64,000 bases of DNA from Neocallimastix lanati (nom. inval.) (lineage: Eukaryota > Neocallimastigomycota > Neocallimastigomycetes > Neocallimastigales > Neocallimastigaceae), in the NCBI GenBank assembly GCA_016946835.1, contig JACVTC010000068.1, positions 1 through 64,000 on the forward strand, written 5' to 3'. Every line of letters starts with the position of its first letter. The stretch's first letter is position 1. Below are positions 36,201-47,303 of this stretch, piece by piece. The notes beneath the pieces were generated by a model, which ran no database searches, had not been told where the DNA came from, and was given only the letters and a program-made list of their open reading frames with translations. Made by a program: the position numbers and the translations under genes.

Positions 36201-38057
36201 CCTATCTATGACAAAGAACTTCTTGCTATTAAAGTTGCATTGGAAGGATGGAGACATTACTTAGAAGGAGCTCGCCATCAGTTTATTATTTATACTGATC
36301 ATAAGAATTTAACTTTCCCTCGAAAACCTGAACTTCTTTCCCAACGCCAAATTCGTTGGTATGAATTCTTATCTAGATTTGATTTTAAACTAATTTACAG
36401 AGCTGGTAAAAAGTCAGGTAAACCAGATATTTTATCAAGACGTAGTGATCATTTATTTGCTAGTGTTCGTCCTATTTCATGCGTTATTAATTCATGTAGT
36501 TTTAAGAATGATTCTTTAATCTCCTCTATTCATGATTCTCTAGCTAATGATGAATTCTATTGCAAAATAACTGAATTTCTTAAAAATGATAAATCAAAAG
36601 ATCCCCCTTTTAGTAAAATCGATAAATTTTCTCTTGACAAAAATGGTTATTTACTTTTTGAAAATTTAATTTATGTTCCCAATAAAATTAGAATAAGAGT
36701 TTTAGAACTCCATCATGACTCTATTTCTGCTGGTCATTTTGGAATTAATAAAACTATTGAACTTATTTCTCGTAATTTCTGGTGGCCTAAATTACAAAAA
36801 GATGTTAAAATGTTTATTAAATCTTGTGAAATTTGTTCAAAATCCAAAATCCCAAGACATAAGCCATATGGTTTACTTTCTCCACTTTCTACACCAAATA
36901 GAGCCTGGTCTGCTATCTCTATGGATTTTATTGTTGAACTTCCGAAATCCAAAGATATGACTACTATAATGGTTGTTGTGGATCGCTTAACTAAAATGGC
37001 TCATTTTATACCTTTTAGATGTCTTCCTACTGCTTCTATTGCTGCTGATTCTTTCATTGCTAATATTTTTAAACTTCATGGTTTCCCCGATTCTATTATT
37101 TCTGATCGTGGTTCTCAATTTACCTCTGATTTTTGGAATCGTCTTTGCTCTCTTTTAAATATTAAGCATTCTTTTTCTACTGCTTATCACCCGCAGACCG
37201 ATGGTCAAACGGAGAGGGTGAACTCGATATTGGAACAATATCTTCGTTGTTTCATCAATGAAAAGCAAAATAACTGGCTTGATTTATTACCTTTTGCAGA
37301 ATTTTCCTATAATAATACTTTACAACAGTCAATAAATCAATCACCATTTTTTGCAAATTATGGTTTTAATCCGAAATTTAATCCTGAAATTCCTTCAAAT
37401 GAGAATCCGCATAGAGCTGAGAAAAGAATATTAAATATTAATGAAAACATTAAATTTTTAAAAGAAAACTTAGAGCAAGCAAAAAAGACTTATAAGAAAT
37501 ATGCAGATCTGAAAAGAATGGATTCTCCAGATTTTAAAGTAGGAAATAAAGTTTATCTTTTAAAGGGTAATACAACAAAGAAAAATAGAAAATTATCTGA
37601 TCAACTAATAGGACCTTTTGAAATAATAAGAAAAGTTAGTGACTTAGCGTACGAACTTAAACTTCCTAATAATATGCGTTGTCACCCTGTATTTCATGTT
37701 TCACTTCTCGAACCTTATCATGAAAATGAATTTTCAAACAGAAGAAATACTCGTAGAAGAAATATTAATCTTAATACGGATACAATTGATAGAACTCCTG
37801 AAAGAATAATTAAAATGAAAACCTTTAACAATAAGAATCGTTACTTGATTAAATGGAAAGGATGCGATTTTAGTGAAAATACTTGGATTGATGAAGATCA
37901 AATTCTTGATAGACAATTAATACAAGAATATTACAGAAATGAAAAGAAGAACAAATCTTCGAATGTTAACAACGAATTCTGTCAACCACCTGATGATGCA
38001 AACGAGTACTATGTTAGACATAAATATCAACCTTTTGTAATTGATCTTCCTTCTTAA
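33288..38057 (+). CDS. Gag-Pol polyprotein of chromodomain Ty3/Gypsy element
   Basis: Single fused frame, 1589 aa from the first ATG (33288). The frame is open back to 33222 without an ATG, so a non-AUG start is possible. Domains, numbered from 33288: Retrotrans_gag capsid at about 20-190; CCHC knuckle CYYCKQPGHLKFNC at about 252-265; retropepsin IDSGSDLNF at about 342; RT with FVRKKDGTYRLVIDYRKLN and YIDD at about 787; RNase H with ETDASNFAVGA at about 934 and YTDHKNLT; integrase zinc finger HHDSISAGHFG ... CEICSK at about 1142; core with MDFIVELP, SDRGSQFTSDFW and HPQTDGQTERVN; GPF segment QLIGPFEII; and a chromodomain at about 1505-1555 (RYLIKWKGCDFSENTWIDED). An acidic Ser/Asp-rich spacer separates protease and RT. 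All catalytic residues seen are present. A one-frame Gag-Pol resembles Tf1. The chromodomain is expected to steer integration toward particular chromatin. Confidence 0.96.
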   Translation: MNQANNQGFLRNTQKTVNDPPLFSGIKREFDGFLTRAEIAMESNPHRINNDIAKVKFIISYLIGEPLDWASSLRRNNDEILNSYENFINELRARYGEEEVNTVIANGKLCSIRQHKFGHVNDYINEFNKVARNSDFNESAKIYMFIKGLHYKMREHLAVVNPNPNNLRALFTDVISIESLTKRHSINEFYFHQYNHRNNASSSTQLTNNDPMEVDLYRIKRGQRNTNYFPSNKKLYQENVNSKEEERRKGLCYYCKQPGHLKFNCPNKKRPATVKMINKKERNDNIASTSLRRIRRINSQEDILKVRKIVEEQNSLLTKKSNIIDFYIKTNDTEEVKARVLIDSGSDLNFIHPEFAKAFGIKTQQIEEPFRVTGLGYGISTVKKETEKCILRLKNHLETIQLYVLRIPDVDIILGLPWIEKHSPYNYHDAKKISFGSGFCARHCNNGKRKRKNKIKNKKKNKGKESATDLEENKIIEDSRKRKSFFDSDSESDSEEEISIRGRRTRIRTCTEFINSDSDSDINDTFMLDNFSDSISDSDNFGDSDDIIVMNCDSKISKNSLKILKKICESSKCKKLNVIEKCNDEDNNLNKDGEKVEVPEIYLMFKEVFNENNCNVLPPHRNYDCEIKLKDNCSLFYGPLYPLTETEREELKKYLEENLKKGFIRKSSSPAGAPILFVRKKDGTYRLVIDYRKLNEMTIRNSYPLPLISELLDRVKGAKYFTKLDLKSAYNLVRIKEGDEYKTAFRTRYGHFEYLVMPFGLKNAPAIFQHFINDVLSDYLDDFVISYIDDILIYSNTLEEHHVHVKKVLRKLLENHLVVKLEKCEFDVTETTFLGYVLSRDGIKMDKEKVKAILDWPVPTNVKEIQSFIGLCNYYRIFIKDFAKIANPLHKLTRKNVPFNWSSEQQKAFDTLKELFTTAPILKHPDSNKQFIVETDASNFAVGAILSQEFDGHLHPIAFISTSLTKSQRNYPIYDKELLAIKVALEGWRHYLEGARHQFIIYTDHKNLTFPRKPELLSQRQIRWYEFLSRFDFKLIYRAGKKSGKPDILSRRSDHLFASVRPISCVINSCSFKNDSLISSIHDSLANDEFYCKITEFLKNDKSKDPPFSKIDKFSLDKNGYLLFENLIYVPNKIRIRVLELHHDSISAGHFGINKTIELISRNFWWPKLQKDVKMFIKSCEICSKSKIPRHKPYGLLSPLSTPNRAWSAISMDFIVELPKSKDMTTIMVVVDRLTKMAHFIPFRCLPTASIAADSFIANIFKLHGFPDSIISDRGSQFTSDFWNRLCSLLNIKHSFSTAYHPQTDGQTERVNSILEQYLRCFINEKQNNWLDLLPFAEFSYNNTLQQSINQSPFFANYGFNPKFNPEIPSNENPHRAEKRILNINENIKFLKENLEQAKKTYKKYADLKRMDSPDFKVGNKVYLLKGNTTKKNRKLSDQLIGPFEIIRKVSDLAYELKLPNNMRCHPVFHVSLLEPYHENEFSNRRNTRRRNINLNTDTIDRTPERIIKMKTFNNKNRYLIKWKGCDFSENTWIDEDQILDRQLIQEYYRNEKKNKSSNVNNEFCQPPDDANEYYVRHKYQPFVIDLPS

Positions 38058-38082
38058 AGTTAATCTCGCAGGAGCTCGACTT

Positions 38083-38094
38083 AAGGGGCGAGAT
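38083..38094 (+). other. polypurine tract of chromovirus
   Basis: AAGGGGCGAGAT immediately precedes the 3' LTR, 25 bp after the Gag-Pol stop codon. Confidence 0.8.
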
Positions 38095-38867
38095 TGTAAA
38101 GATATTATTAATATCTTTATAAATTTTAATTAAATTTAATCATAAATTTAAGTAAAATTGAAATAAATCTATTAAAAATCACGTGTATAAAATTATTGCA
38201 AATAATTTTAAACAAAACTTCGACTTCTTCCCAATCATATTAATAAATTAAAAATTTCTCTTGTGAAACTAGTAATTGAAAATCATTTCTTTTTATGTAA
38301 TTTAATTTAAATAATAAGAGTTAAGGTTTTTCACAAGATAAATTAACAACATGAAACTATGCAATTAGTCATGTTGAAACTTACGGCATTTTATGCTAAA
38401 TTTATATTAAATAATTATGACAACTTTTATATTATTTTTAAATAGAAAATATATAATAAATTTACTAATAATATTTAAATAATAAATAAATAATAAATGA
38501 ACTCAATTAGAATTGATTATATTTATTTTAGTTATTAATTATAATTCTCTTTATTTAGTAATAGTTAATTATTTATTATTAGTTTAGGTTAGTATTGTTT
38601 TTAAATAAATAGCTAGATAATATAATTCAATAGGAATTATATATTATAAATGTAATAAGATAAAAATATAAATAGTTATCAAATTTCATGTATTTTAATC
38701 GATGTAATTGTTATTAACGATTTCTTGTTAATAACACTTTAAAATAAATAAAGATTTTAATATTTAAAAAAAATTAATAAAACTTGTTCTTTAAAACTAT
38801 TATTTTGTGTTTTAGTGTTATTATTGAAGTGTTGATTTATAATCTATTTTTTTACCAAAACTTTATA
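38095..38867 (+). repeat. 3' LTR of chromovirus (773 bp)
   Basis: Copy of 31834-32606 with no difference seen. Followed by GTATC at 38868. Confidence 0.95.
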
Positions 38868-39646
38868 GTATCCTTCATATGTTCCCTTAAAGGTAGATTT
38901 TGTTGTTTCACCGTTGGCGAAAACAATAGACTCTTTATGTTTTACAATATCCTTTAAGCCTTTTAAATTATTCGTCATATGACAAGATGCTCCAGAGTCT
39001 AAAGTCCAACAGATGAAATTATCTGGGTCATCAAGTTTCCCAGTTTCTTCTGTATAATAGTTTAGGTTATGTTCTGGGAACTTGGAGTTTTCGTTTTCCT
39101 TATTGCCTCGGAGTACCTTTTTGAATTTCTACCCCATTCGATTCATTTTCTTCATTTGAGTTGTAATTATCGGCAAAGAGGTTATATTTACTCAAATCCT
39201 CTTCATGTGATTCTGCTGAAAATGACTTCTTTTTATATTTAGAATCATATTTTCAATTATTATGTTTATTGTTTGAAGGACAAAATTTTGCAATATGTCC
39301 TCTCTTCTTACATTTATAGCATATTCTTTTATCTTTATTATCTTCTCTATTAAAATTATTTATTTTATTGTTCTTTTTAATGTAGTTAGCTTCTGGCTTG
39401 GTATTATTATTCTCTCTATTTCTAATGATTCCTTTCTGCTTTTGTAAATGCTTGAGTGTTGGTACAACATCAATCATATATGCCATAAGATTATCCCAAT
39501 TTTTTCTATGAAATATCATGTTTGATGTGATGCATATGTATGATGGAAGCATGTTGTACAAGCATTTAAATTTCTTTTCATCTGAATACACCTCCCCTAA
39601 ATCTTCTAGTTCTTCATACAAGTAATTAACATTAGATATGAATATG
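38868..39646 (-). pseudogene. Copia gag 3' half and protease, upstream half
   Basis: The minus strand encodes the Copia protease region (WTLDSGASCHM near 38985-39017) and, in 39253-39621, the C-terminal Gag with a CCHC knuckle CYKCKKRGHIAKFC. Stops and frame changes lie between them near 39130-39250. The chromovirus splits it on the left (GTATC) and a solo LTR on the right (ATATG). Confidence 0.82.
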
Positions 39647-40346
39647 TGTAAAAGAAAATACTAAAATTGATTACAATAACAAGATACAATAAATTTTATT
39701 TTATTAAAAAATTTTTATTAAAATATATTTTATTAATATTTAATAGTTATTTGTTAAATAACAATTACATTGAGAAAAAATGTGAAAAGTATCTTCTATT
39801 TATACTTTTCCTAAATACATTGATAATATATTATTTTATTTAAATTACATATATTTTAATATAAAACTATCCTAATGAATTTTATTAAATAATAAATTTA
39901 TAAACTATAGCTAAATTTAGAAAAATATAATTATTAATTAAACTAAAAACTAAATAATTAAAATTAAGTACATTTATTATCTATTTATTATTTTAATATT
40001 ATAAGTAAAGTCTATTTATTTTCGATTTAAAAACAATGTTAAAGGAGTCATGATTAAATTTTGAAACTTAATTTTCACCAAATAAATTATTAATTTATTT
40101 TGTTTTAAACTTTAATTAATTTATTTAAATTATTTTACAACAATAATTTTCTCAGAATTAAATTTTATAAAAATTATTACATTAAAAATTTATCTTGTGG
40201 CTTAAAGAATATAATTCAAAAATTTAGTTCACATGATTTATTTACTTTGCTTATTATTTTATAAATCAAAGAATAATTTACATTTTTGAATTACACAAGA
40301 AAAATTTTTTAATTTAAAATGTGATTGGGATAATCACATCTTTACA
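39647..40346 (-). mobile_element. solo LTR, chromovirus-related family, TSD ATATG
   Basis: Reverse-oriented copy of the 15904-16607 solo LTR: plus-strand ends TGTAAAAGAAAATAC and TCACATCTTTACA. ATATG flanks it at 39642-39646 and 40347-40351. It interrupts gag of the Copia element. Confidence 0.95.
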
Positions 40347-40960
40347 ATATGGCAAATTCATCTTCCATATCATATTTTTTATTTTCTATTTTTTCTTTTA
40401 TATCTTCTATTCTTTCCTCTATTGATTTTCTATAAGACTCTTTTAGAATGTTCCAGATCTCAAAACAAGTATAAGCACTGAAATTAATTTCTTATTTTAT
40501 TTGGTCGCTCACACTGTTGCTTAGAATATATTTTGCATGTGCTTCATCCATCAACATTTCATCTGTAACATTTAAATCGTATACGAAACGAGTGCTACCC
40601 CTTACTCGTTTATATTTTGATCTGTCACCTATTGGTATGCTTACTAACTTAACCTTTTTAATTATATCTTCATATATATAATCGTCTAGACAATTCATTT
40701 CAAGAACATTTTCAATATCTGGTACCCAAATAGAATAATTTTCTATTCCTCTTAAAAGAGTTTTGGTACCAACAGCATTTGAAAAACGGCTTGTTTTTCT
40801 TTCCTTAATATTTTTATTTCTATCGACATTAGTTAGTTCAAAAAGCGGTTGGTATTCTTCTTCATCTTCACTTGAAATAGCTTCCTTTTTTTCTTTATTT
40901 TTGATACCAAAATCGCCCAATTTAAATTGTCTTGTTAAAGTTTTAATTTAATTTTATAGG
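40347..40960 (-). pseudogene. Copia gag N-terminal half
   Basis: On the minus strand MGDFGIKNKEKKEAISSEDE at 40920 leads through RGIENYSIWVPDIENVLEMN (Copia Gag N-terminal pattern with a central Trp), then a stop at 40492. A further frame reaches the ATATG duplication. It is collinear with gag of the Copia element at 53.7-54.8 kb. Confidence 0.75.
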
Positions 40961-40992
40961 TGAAATTTTGCCAATCGGTTTTTTAAGTCAAT

Positions 40993-41006
40993 TGAGACTC
41001 TTAATC
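40993..41006 (-). other. Copia primer binding site (tRNA-Lys anticodon-arm type)
   Basis: On the element's strand GATTAAGAGTCTCA follows the 5' LTR with no spacer. The plus strand reads TGAGACTCTTAATC, which matches the anticodon stem-loop of eukaryotic tRNA-Lys with anticodon CUU. Confidence 0.75.
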
Positions 41007-41299
41007 TTTTGTTTTATTTTACTATATTTTAGAACACTTTATTATTAATTATATTAATAATGCATACTTTTTATATATACTTTTACATGGTAATACATAT
41101 ACTAATAAACGATTGAACCATATCTGTATCACATTAACAATCAATCATATATTTATATGATCTAGCCATAATACATTAGATACATAAAATACAATACATA
41201 AATTATACATATATTTAATCTAATACTTAAACATAAAATATATTATTAATAGCTATAATTAATATTAAACTTTAATAAATAATTCATAATATTTTAACA
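41007..41299 (-). repeat. 5' LTR of Copia element (293 bp)
   Basis: On the minus strand starts TGTTAAAATATTATG and ends AATAAAACAAAA before the PBS. GATAC (41300-41304) abuts its outer end. The inner 82 bp are repeated at 28979-29060. Confidence 0.85.
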
Positions 41300-41304
41300 G
41301 ATAC

Positions 41305-41392
41305 TTTTCCGAAATGAAATTTTTCGAAATGCTCCTCCCCCGATATGTGGGACTTTTATGTGCTTTTAATAATTTATAAGCAGTGGTTTTTT

Positions 41393-41426
<34 letters not shown>

Positions 41427-42159
41427 ATGATTATTTAGTAAAATTTATTAATAAAATTATAATATTTGTCAATTAAAATAATAATTCTAATTCCTAAAAT
41501 TTTACAAGAGAGTCCTCTATTTCTAATATAAATAATTCAATCTATTTATAAGAAATAGGTAATATATTAATTATATATTCTAATATATAGAACTATATAA
41601 GTTTTATATTAATTAAAGTATTATAATTAGTATAATTATAATAATAAATATTGAAATAAAATAAAATAAAATTATTAATATCAAAAAGATATAAATTTAA
41701 TATTTAATAATTATTATTAAATATACAAATATGTTACTACACGTATTTGTTTTATATCGAATAAATTTATGTTATATCATAAATTCTATACAAAAACATG
41801 AAAATTAATATTACATATTTTATATAAATTAAGTTCTATTTTAATTATTTTATTTTATTATATTTAATTTTATTATATTTTTATATATTTTTATATGTTA
41901 TAAATATTTTATTATTAATATTATACTTTTTATAATATTTAACTAAATAATTAATTCTTAATATTTTAAAATAGTTTATAATTAAATTGCATTATATAAA
42001 GAATACTTTTTATTTATATTTATTGCAATTGAAATTGAAATTATAATAGTAAAATTGACATAAACAAATATATTTTTATAATAAAAGTAGTTGTTACTAT
42101 ATGTGAATTTATATTTACTTATAAATAACCTTATAAATAAAACTTCATATTCAATAAAA
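41305..42159. other. AT-rich spacer and likely decayed Copia LTR
   Basis: No gene. The first 70 bp (CTTTTCCGAAATGAAATTT ... GATATGTGGGACTTTTATGT) resemble motifs at 27.77 and 28.07 kb. A T-run lies at 41389-41422. The last 250 bp may be the decayed 5' LTR of the next Copia element, since they end at a PBS-like sequence, but I could not align them to its 3' LTR. Confidence 0.45.
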
Positions 42160-44680
42160 GATTAAGAGGATTCTTTGAAAGATGAATCCTAAGCCGGATA
42201 TAAATTATATCAAGAAGAAAGTTGTAGGAATTGAAGAATGCCGAACACTCGATCCCATAACTGTGTGAAAATCCAAATATATAAAATCCTTTTAGAAATT
42301 TGGATTTTGGGAGGAAGTAGACAAAATATAATAAAGAACTAGTAAAGGAGGTCAAGTCGCCACAAACCACATATTGTCAAGGGGAAACTTTAGGCTATGG
42401 AACCAGGAGATAAAATTGTTTCTGTTGAACTACTACTGGATTAGAAAATACATTACTACATTACTAAGGAAATATTTAAATATATTAGAAAATTCCAAAT
42501 TTCTATCGGGAAAGGAGAAGGATTATATAGAAGTAAGATCTCAAGGGATATTATATAGAAAAAACAGTCACAGAAAAACATATTAAATTAGATACTGATA
42601 CAAAATTTTATTTATATAACAGTATTTCTGAAGAAATTAAGCAAAGTATCGACTTTGAAAAAAACACCTCCTATCAAATATATTATATTCTCAAGGAGTT
42701 AAATATTAAAGGGGATGAAGAAAGAATCAATGATATCAGAAAAGAATTAAAAAAAAAAGATTTAATTTAGAAGATGACATTAGTTTGTTTATTTCCGAAT
42801 TAAATATATTCTTTAATGAACTAGAGGATCTAAATAATTCTTTATCAGAAGAAGAAAAATTCAACTACCTATGTACTTCTATTTCTAGGGAATTAGCAAT
42901 AGAAACAAATTTAATACTCTATAATGAAAGATGGGGAGAAGCTTCTGAACACTTAAAGAAGGTAATACCAAAAATGAAATATCTGAATTAATTAAAGGCA
43001 AACTGTGAAGTAACATTTAGTACTGAAATTAAAAGAAAGAGAGATAGTAGAAATATAAAATGCTATATCTTTAACAAAAGAAGATATAAAACTAAGCACT
43101 GTTGACATAATCCAAGAATAAAAATAATAAGAATAAGAAGAGGGGTAGAAAAGAACAAGCCAACAATGTGGAAGAAATAAGTAAACAAATTAAAGATAAG
43201 GATAATGAATGCAACTTCACAGATACACTCTAAGATGATTACAATTATGAATACTAGGATGAATTAAGCTATTACATAGGACAGAGGTGTTAATAATTTA
43301 AAAAAAATAACAACCTATACAAAACCTTAGCTATTATGTTTCTTCACCTGAAAAGAACACTCTCAACAAAGTAAACAAAGAAATAACTTATTGGATAATA
43401 GATTCTGGGACAACATATCAAATGATTAACCAACTCGAGAATCTGAAATAAGAGACTTAAAGGTACCATATAATTATAATGACATATTCAATAAAATAGA
43501 TAAAAAAAGAATGGTTTCAAGCTTTTAACGATGAGTTATCAAATATGAAAATTTTGAATGGTTATATATTTGTTAAAGAAATACCAAAAAAACCCCCAAA
43601 TTTAGTTTCAACAAAATGGGTGTTCAGAAATAAATATAATTCTAAATAATGAATTAGGTAAGATTGAGATAATGAGACTCAAAAGTAAGCCATGTATTTA
43701 TTACAAAAGAAATAAAAATAACGAAGTTATATTTATTCATTAATGATATTCTTATCACATGTATGGAAATCGAAATTAATAAAATTAAGCAGTCATTAAA
43801 AGAAAAATTTACTATTACTGACATTAGTTTAGTTGATAATATTTAGGGAATAAAGTTTGTCAAAGAAAAAGACTGTTATATTTTACACCAATTGTACTAT
43901 TTAGAAAAATTATTAAGGAAGTTTAATATAGAAAAATGTAAGCCAGTTAACAGTATGACTCCAGAAGATATAAAAGAATTAAGAATTAAAAAAATTTAAT
44001 GTTATAAAATATAAATAAGTAATAGGAAGCCTTATGCATTTAGGACTTTATTCCAGAACGGATATTCTATTTGAAGTAAATAAAGCATCACAAAAATCTA
44101 AGAACCCTAGATATGAAGATTGGTTCAATTTGTTTAAAGTATTCAGGTATCTTAAAAGTAATAAAAATTAATGAATAAAATTTAATAAAAACAATTCAAC
44201 CAAAGCTTTCGTAGATTCGGGCTATGGAGGAGATGAAACAGAAACAATAAGAAGATCAACAACAGGCATTATCATATTAATAGGAATAGGACCTGTTGGT
44301 TGTTTCTCAAAACTTCAACATAATGTATCTTCATTAACAGCAAAAAGAGAAAATTATACACTAGGTATATGGTTCAAATCAATGCGAATGGTATGAAAAC
44401 GTTTTAAATGAGTTAGGAGAAGATTTTCAATGCATCAATATTAACATTGATAATAAAGCTGTTATATGTTAGTGAAAATGAATATATTAATCAAAATACT
44501 AGATATATAGATATTAAATATCATTGTGTTAAGAATCTTATTAGAGAAAATAATATTTGTTTGAATTATATAAAATCTCAAGATAATCTTACTAATGGAT
44601 TTATAAAATATTTAAATAGTAATGCTATGAAAAAGTTTAGAAATTCTATTATATATGAATATTAATATTCTAAACTTTAG
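42160..44680 (+). pseudogene. decayed Ty1/Copia element
   Basis: Starts with a PBS-like GATTAAGAG at 42160. Gag pieces follow (RGNFRLWNQEIKLF at about 42377; LFISELNIFFNELEDL at about 42786, matching the intact gag at 54.2 kb), a ruined knuckle near 43060, and a protease site IIDSGTTYQM at about 43400. Integrase is absent: the sequence jumps to RT pieces (WFQAFNDELSNM, STKWVFRNK) at about 43510-43640. YVDD-like FINDILITCMEIE, RNase H SLTAKREN and the C-terminal RYIDIKYHCVKNLIRENN end near 44664. Many stops and frameshifts, so it is long dead. Confidence 0.85.
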
Positions 44681-44686
44681 GAAGAT

Positions 44687-44960
44687 TGTTTGAAATAAAG
44701 TTTATAATAATTAATTAATATATATTTCCTATATTTATTTATTAGTTAATTATAATAAAATGTATCATAAATATGGCTAGAACATTACATATATTATAAA
44801 TAATACATATTGTAATATTATAAAATTTATATGTAATAATTTAATTAAATATATAATAAAATTATTAAATAAATAAAGGTAATGTTTAATGACATTCAAA
44901 TTATTAAAATAAAATGATTTGAATTTAAATTTTATTTATTATAATTTAAATTTATAGGTA
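44687..44960 (+). repeat. 3' LTR of decayed Copia element
   Basis: TGTTTGAAATAAAGTTTA follows the purine-rich TTTAGGAAGAT and resembles the LTR start at 53245 (TGTTAGAAATAAAGTTTA). It shares ATATGGCTAGAAC with the LTR at 41007-41299. The right end is uncertain. Confidence 0.6.
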
Positions 44961-44977
44961 AAAATGTTATTAAATTA

Positions 44978-45105
<128 letters not shown>

Positions 45106-45179
45106 AAGAAAACCAATATTATAAATTTTATATATGAAAAAAAAAACTAATATAAAATTTGCAATAAACTTTTAATTAA

Positions 45180-45828
45180 ATCTTAATAAATAATCATTTA
45201 AAAGTTTTTTCCTATTATATATTTAGTTTCATAAAACAGTCTCATGGTATTGATAATGAATAATCCAAAAGTATATACAAGACATTATAAAACAAAAATA
45301 TTGGCTATGAAATAGATGTAATAATAAATTATGCATTTCTATAATTTGGTAACTTTATAATTAAATATAAATTTTTATTGAATTTTTTTTTTTTTTTTTT
45401 TGAATTTCGTGGGAAAATGTGTTAAATATAAAAAAAAAAAAATTTTTTTTTTTTAATATATTTATATTTAAATTATAAAATATGGTATTTAAATTAAAAT
45501 CATAAAAAAATTTTTATTAATTTTTTAAAATAAATGAATATGTTAATTTTATTTCGTTCATTTTATTATATGTTTAAAACAAATTTGAATTTTTTTTAAA
45601 TAAGCAATAAATATATTATTTAAATAAGAAAAAATAGCAGTTATATGAAAATTTTAATTTATTGGTATTTATTTTTTAGAAGATTTTATTAATAAGTTAA
45701 AAAGAGAAATGATTAATTTATATATTTTAGTTTTTTTTTACTTTTTTATAAGTATAGGTATAGTAAATATATAATAAAAAGAACTTTTTAAATTTTAAAT
45801 AATATAAAAAATTATTTTTAAATTTTCT

Positions 45829-45872
<44 letters not shown>

Positions 45873-47303
45873 AATAGCAAATACTCTAACTCTTAATGCA
45901 ATTGCATTTGCAAGAAATGGTGCAGGAGAATTGTACTATCCCCTCATTAAACAATTTAATAAATTTTCGAAACAAAATAAATTAAATATTAATGTACATT
46001 TAAATCTTTTTTCTGATGCAAATTCAACCACTCTCGTTTCAGATTATGAATCATTGCTTGAGGCTTCTTTTAAAATGAATAAAAAATTTGAATATGATAT
46101 AATTTTTTATGATAACGTTTATACTACCAGATTTGGACAACATTTAGCAAATTTAAAAGGATTAATACCTGATGAACATATTGATTTATATAAACCAGGA
46201 ATTGCTTCAAGATCATGTGTTTATGGAAAGGACAAATGGGTTGGACTTGTAATATATAATACATTTTAAATATTTTTTTTTTTATTGTATTATATTTAAA
46301 ATTATATATTTTTTTCTCAGAAATAAAAATTAATACTAAATCTTTAATATACATTAAGCCAGTTAGTTTTGATTTCGCAGTTTTATATACAAATTTTAAT
46401 TATATATATAAATATAACAAAACTATTCCAACAACATGGGAAGAATTAATAGAAACAAGTAAATATATTAGAGATGAAGAGGAAAAACTTAATAATACTT
46501 TAATGACTTACAATGGATTATTCAATAGTAAATTTAAAAAATATTAATATTAATATATATATATATATTTAATAATTTAATTATATACATTTAATTAAAA
46601 TTAAATTTAAATACTTTAATTTTTATTTAATTTATCATAATTTTTATATATATATATATAAATGCTAATACATTAAATATTAGATAGAGAATCTGGAACA
46701 TGTACATTTTATGAATTTATATATTCATTCAGAAAAGAAGTTAATGATGATTATCCTGAATTTCCAAGTAAAGAAGCAATTGAAGCTTTGGAAATGATGA
46801 AAAGAATGAAAGAAGAAATAGGCTCAGGTAAATCTTCTTTCATTTTTAGTTAATCAATATAATTTTTTGTTTTTTCTTTATTTTTTTACTATTATTATTA
46901 TTGTTATTTATGGAGAAGTTAAGTTTACAATTCATATAAATTTAATTAATTAAAATTTAATTAAATTTATTTAATAGATTTAGTATTTAAATCTAGTGAT
47001 GATTACACGATAGAAAAATTGAATAATGGAAAATTTATATTTTTAAAATATTGGTATACACCAACATTTACCAATTATAATGTATCTGCAATTCCAGGAG
47101 GTAAAGATGGAATATCAGGATCAACCATTGGAGGATATAATATAGGTATCAATGATAATATTAAATATGAAAAGAAAGTGGCTTCCGCAAAAGTTTTAAC
47201 CTTTATAACATCTAAAGAAATACAAAAATATATGGTAATGGAAAAAAATTTATATTCTGGAATCCCTAGTTTATATGAGGATGAGGAAGTTTGTAAAGTA
47301 GTA
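45180..47303. repeat. left arm of a 2-kb inverted repeat
   Basis: Pairs in inverted orientation with 50517-53040. The part from about 45870 to 47303 is almost identical to the other arm, introns included. Outward of that the arms are clearly diverged with indels but still alignable to about 45180. The inner break is sharp, just after GTTTGTAAAGTAGTA at 47303. Confidence 0.85.

Larger units (their letters stand above)
31834..38867 (+). mobile_element. complete Ty3/Gypsy chromovirus, TSD GTATC
   Basis: 7034-bp element: two 773-bp LTRs that look identical throughout, a self-complementary PBS, a 1.6-kb-class Gag-Pol frame of about 1590 codons with a C-terminal chromodomain, and a polypurine tract. 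GTATC flanks it at 31829-31833 and 38868-38872. It sits in the protease/integrase region of a Copia element in opposite orientation, and the Copia frame matches up across it. Identical LTRs and an uninterrupted frame indicate a very recent, possibly still active insertion. Confidence 0.97.
28979..41299 (-). mobile_element. Ty1/Copia element (internally deleted) carrying two nested insertions, TSD GATAC
   Basis: A minus-strand Copia element bounded by GATAC at 28974-28978 and 41300-41304. Removing the nested chromovirus (31834-38867) and solo LTR (39647-40346) leaves about 4.6 kb with the order LTR, PBS, gag, protease, integrase, Asn-rich linker and part of RT. After the RT motif KALYGLK the sequence jumps into the middle of the 3' LTR, so the second half of RT, RNase H and most of that LTR are missing. 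An 82-bp LTR remnant (28979-29060) is identical to 41007-41088. Several frameshifts show it is a pseudo-element. Confidence 0.9.
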
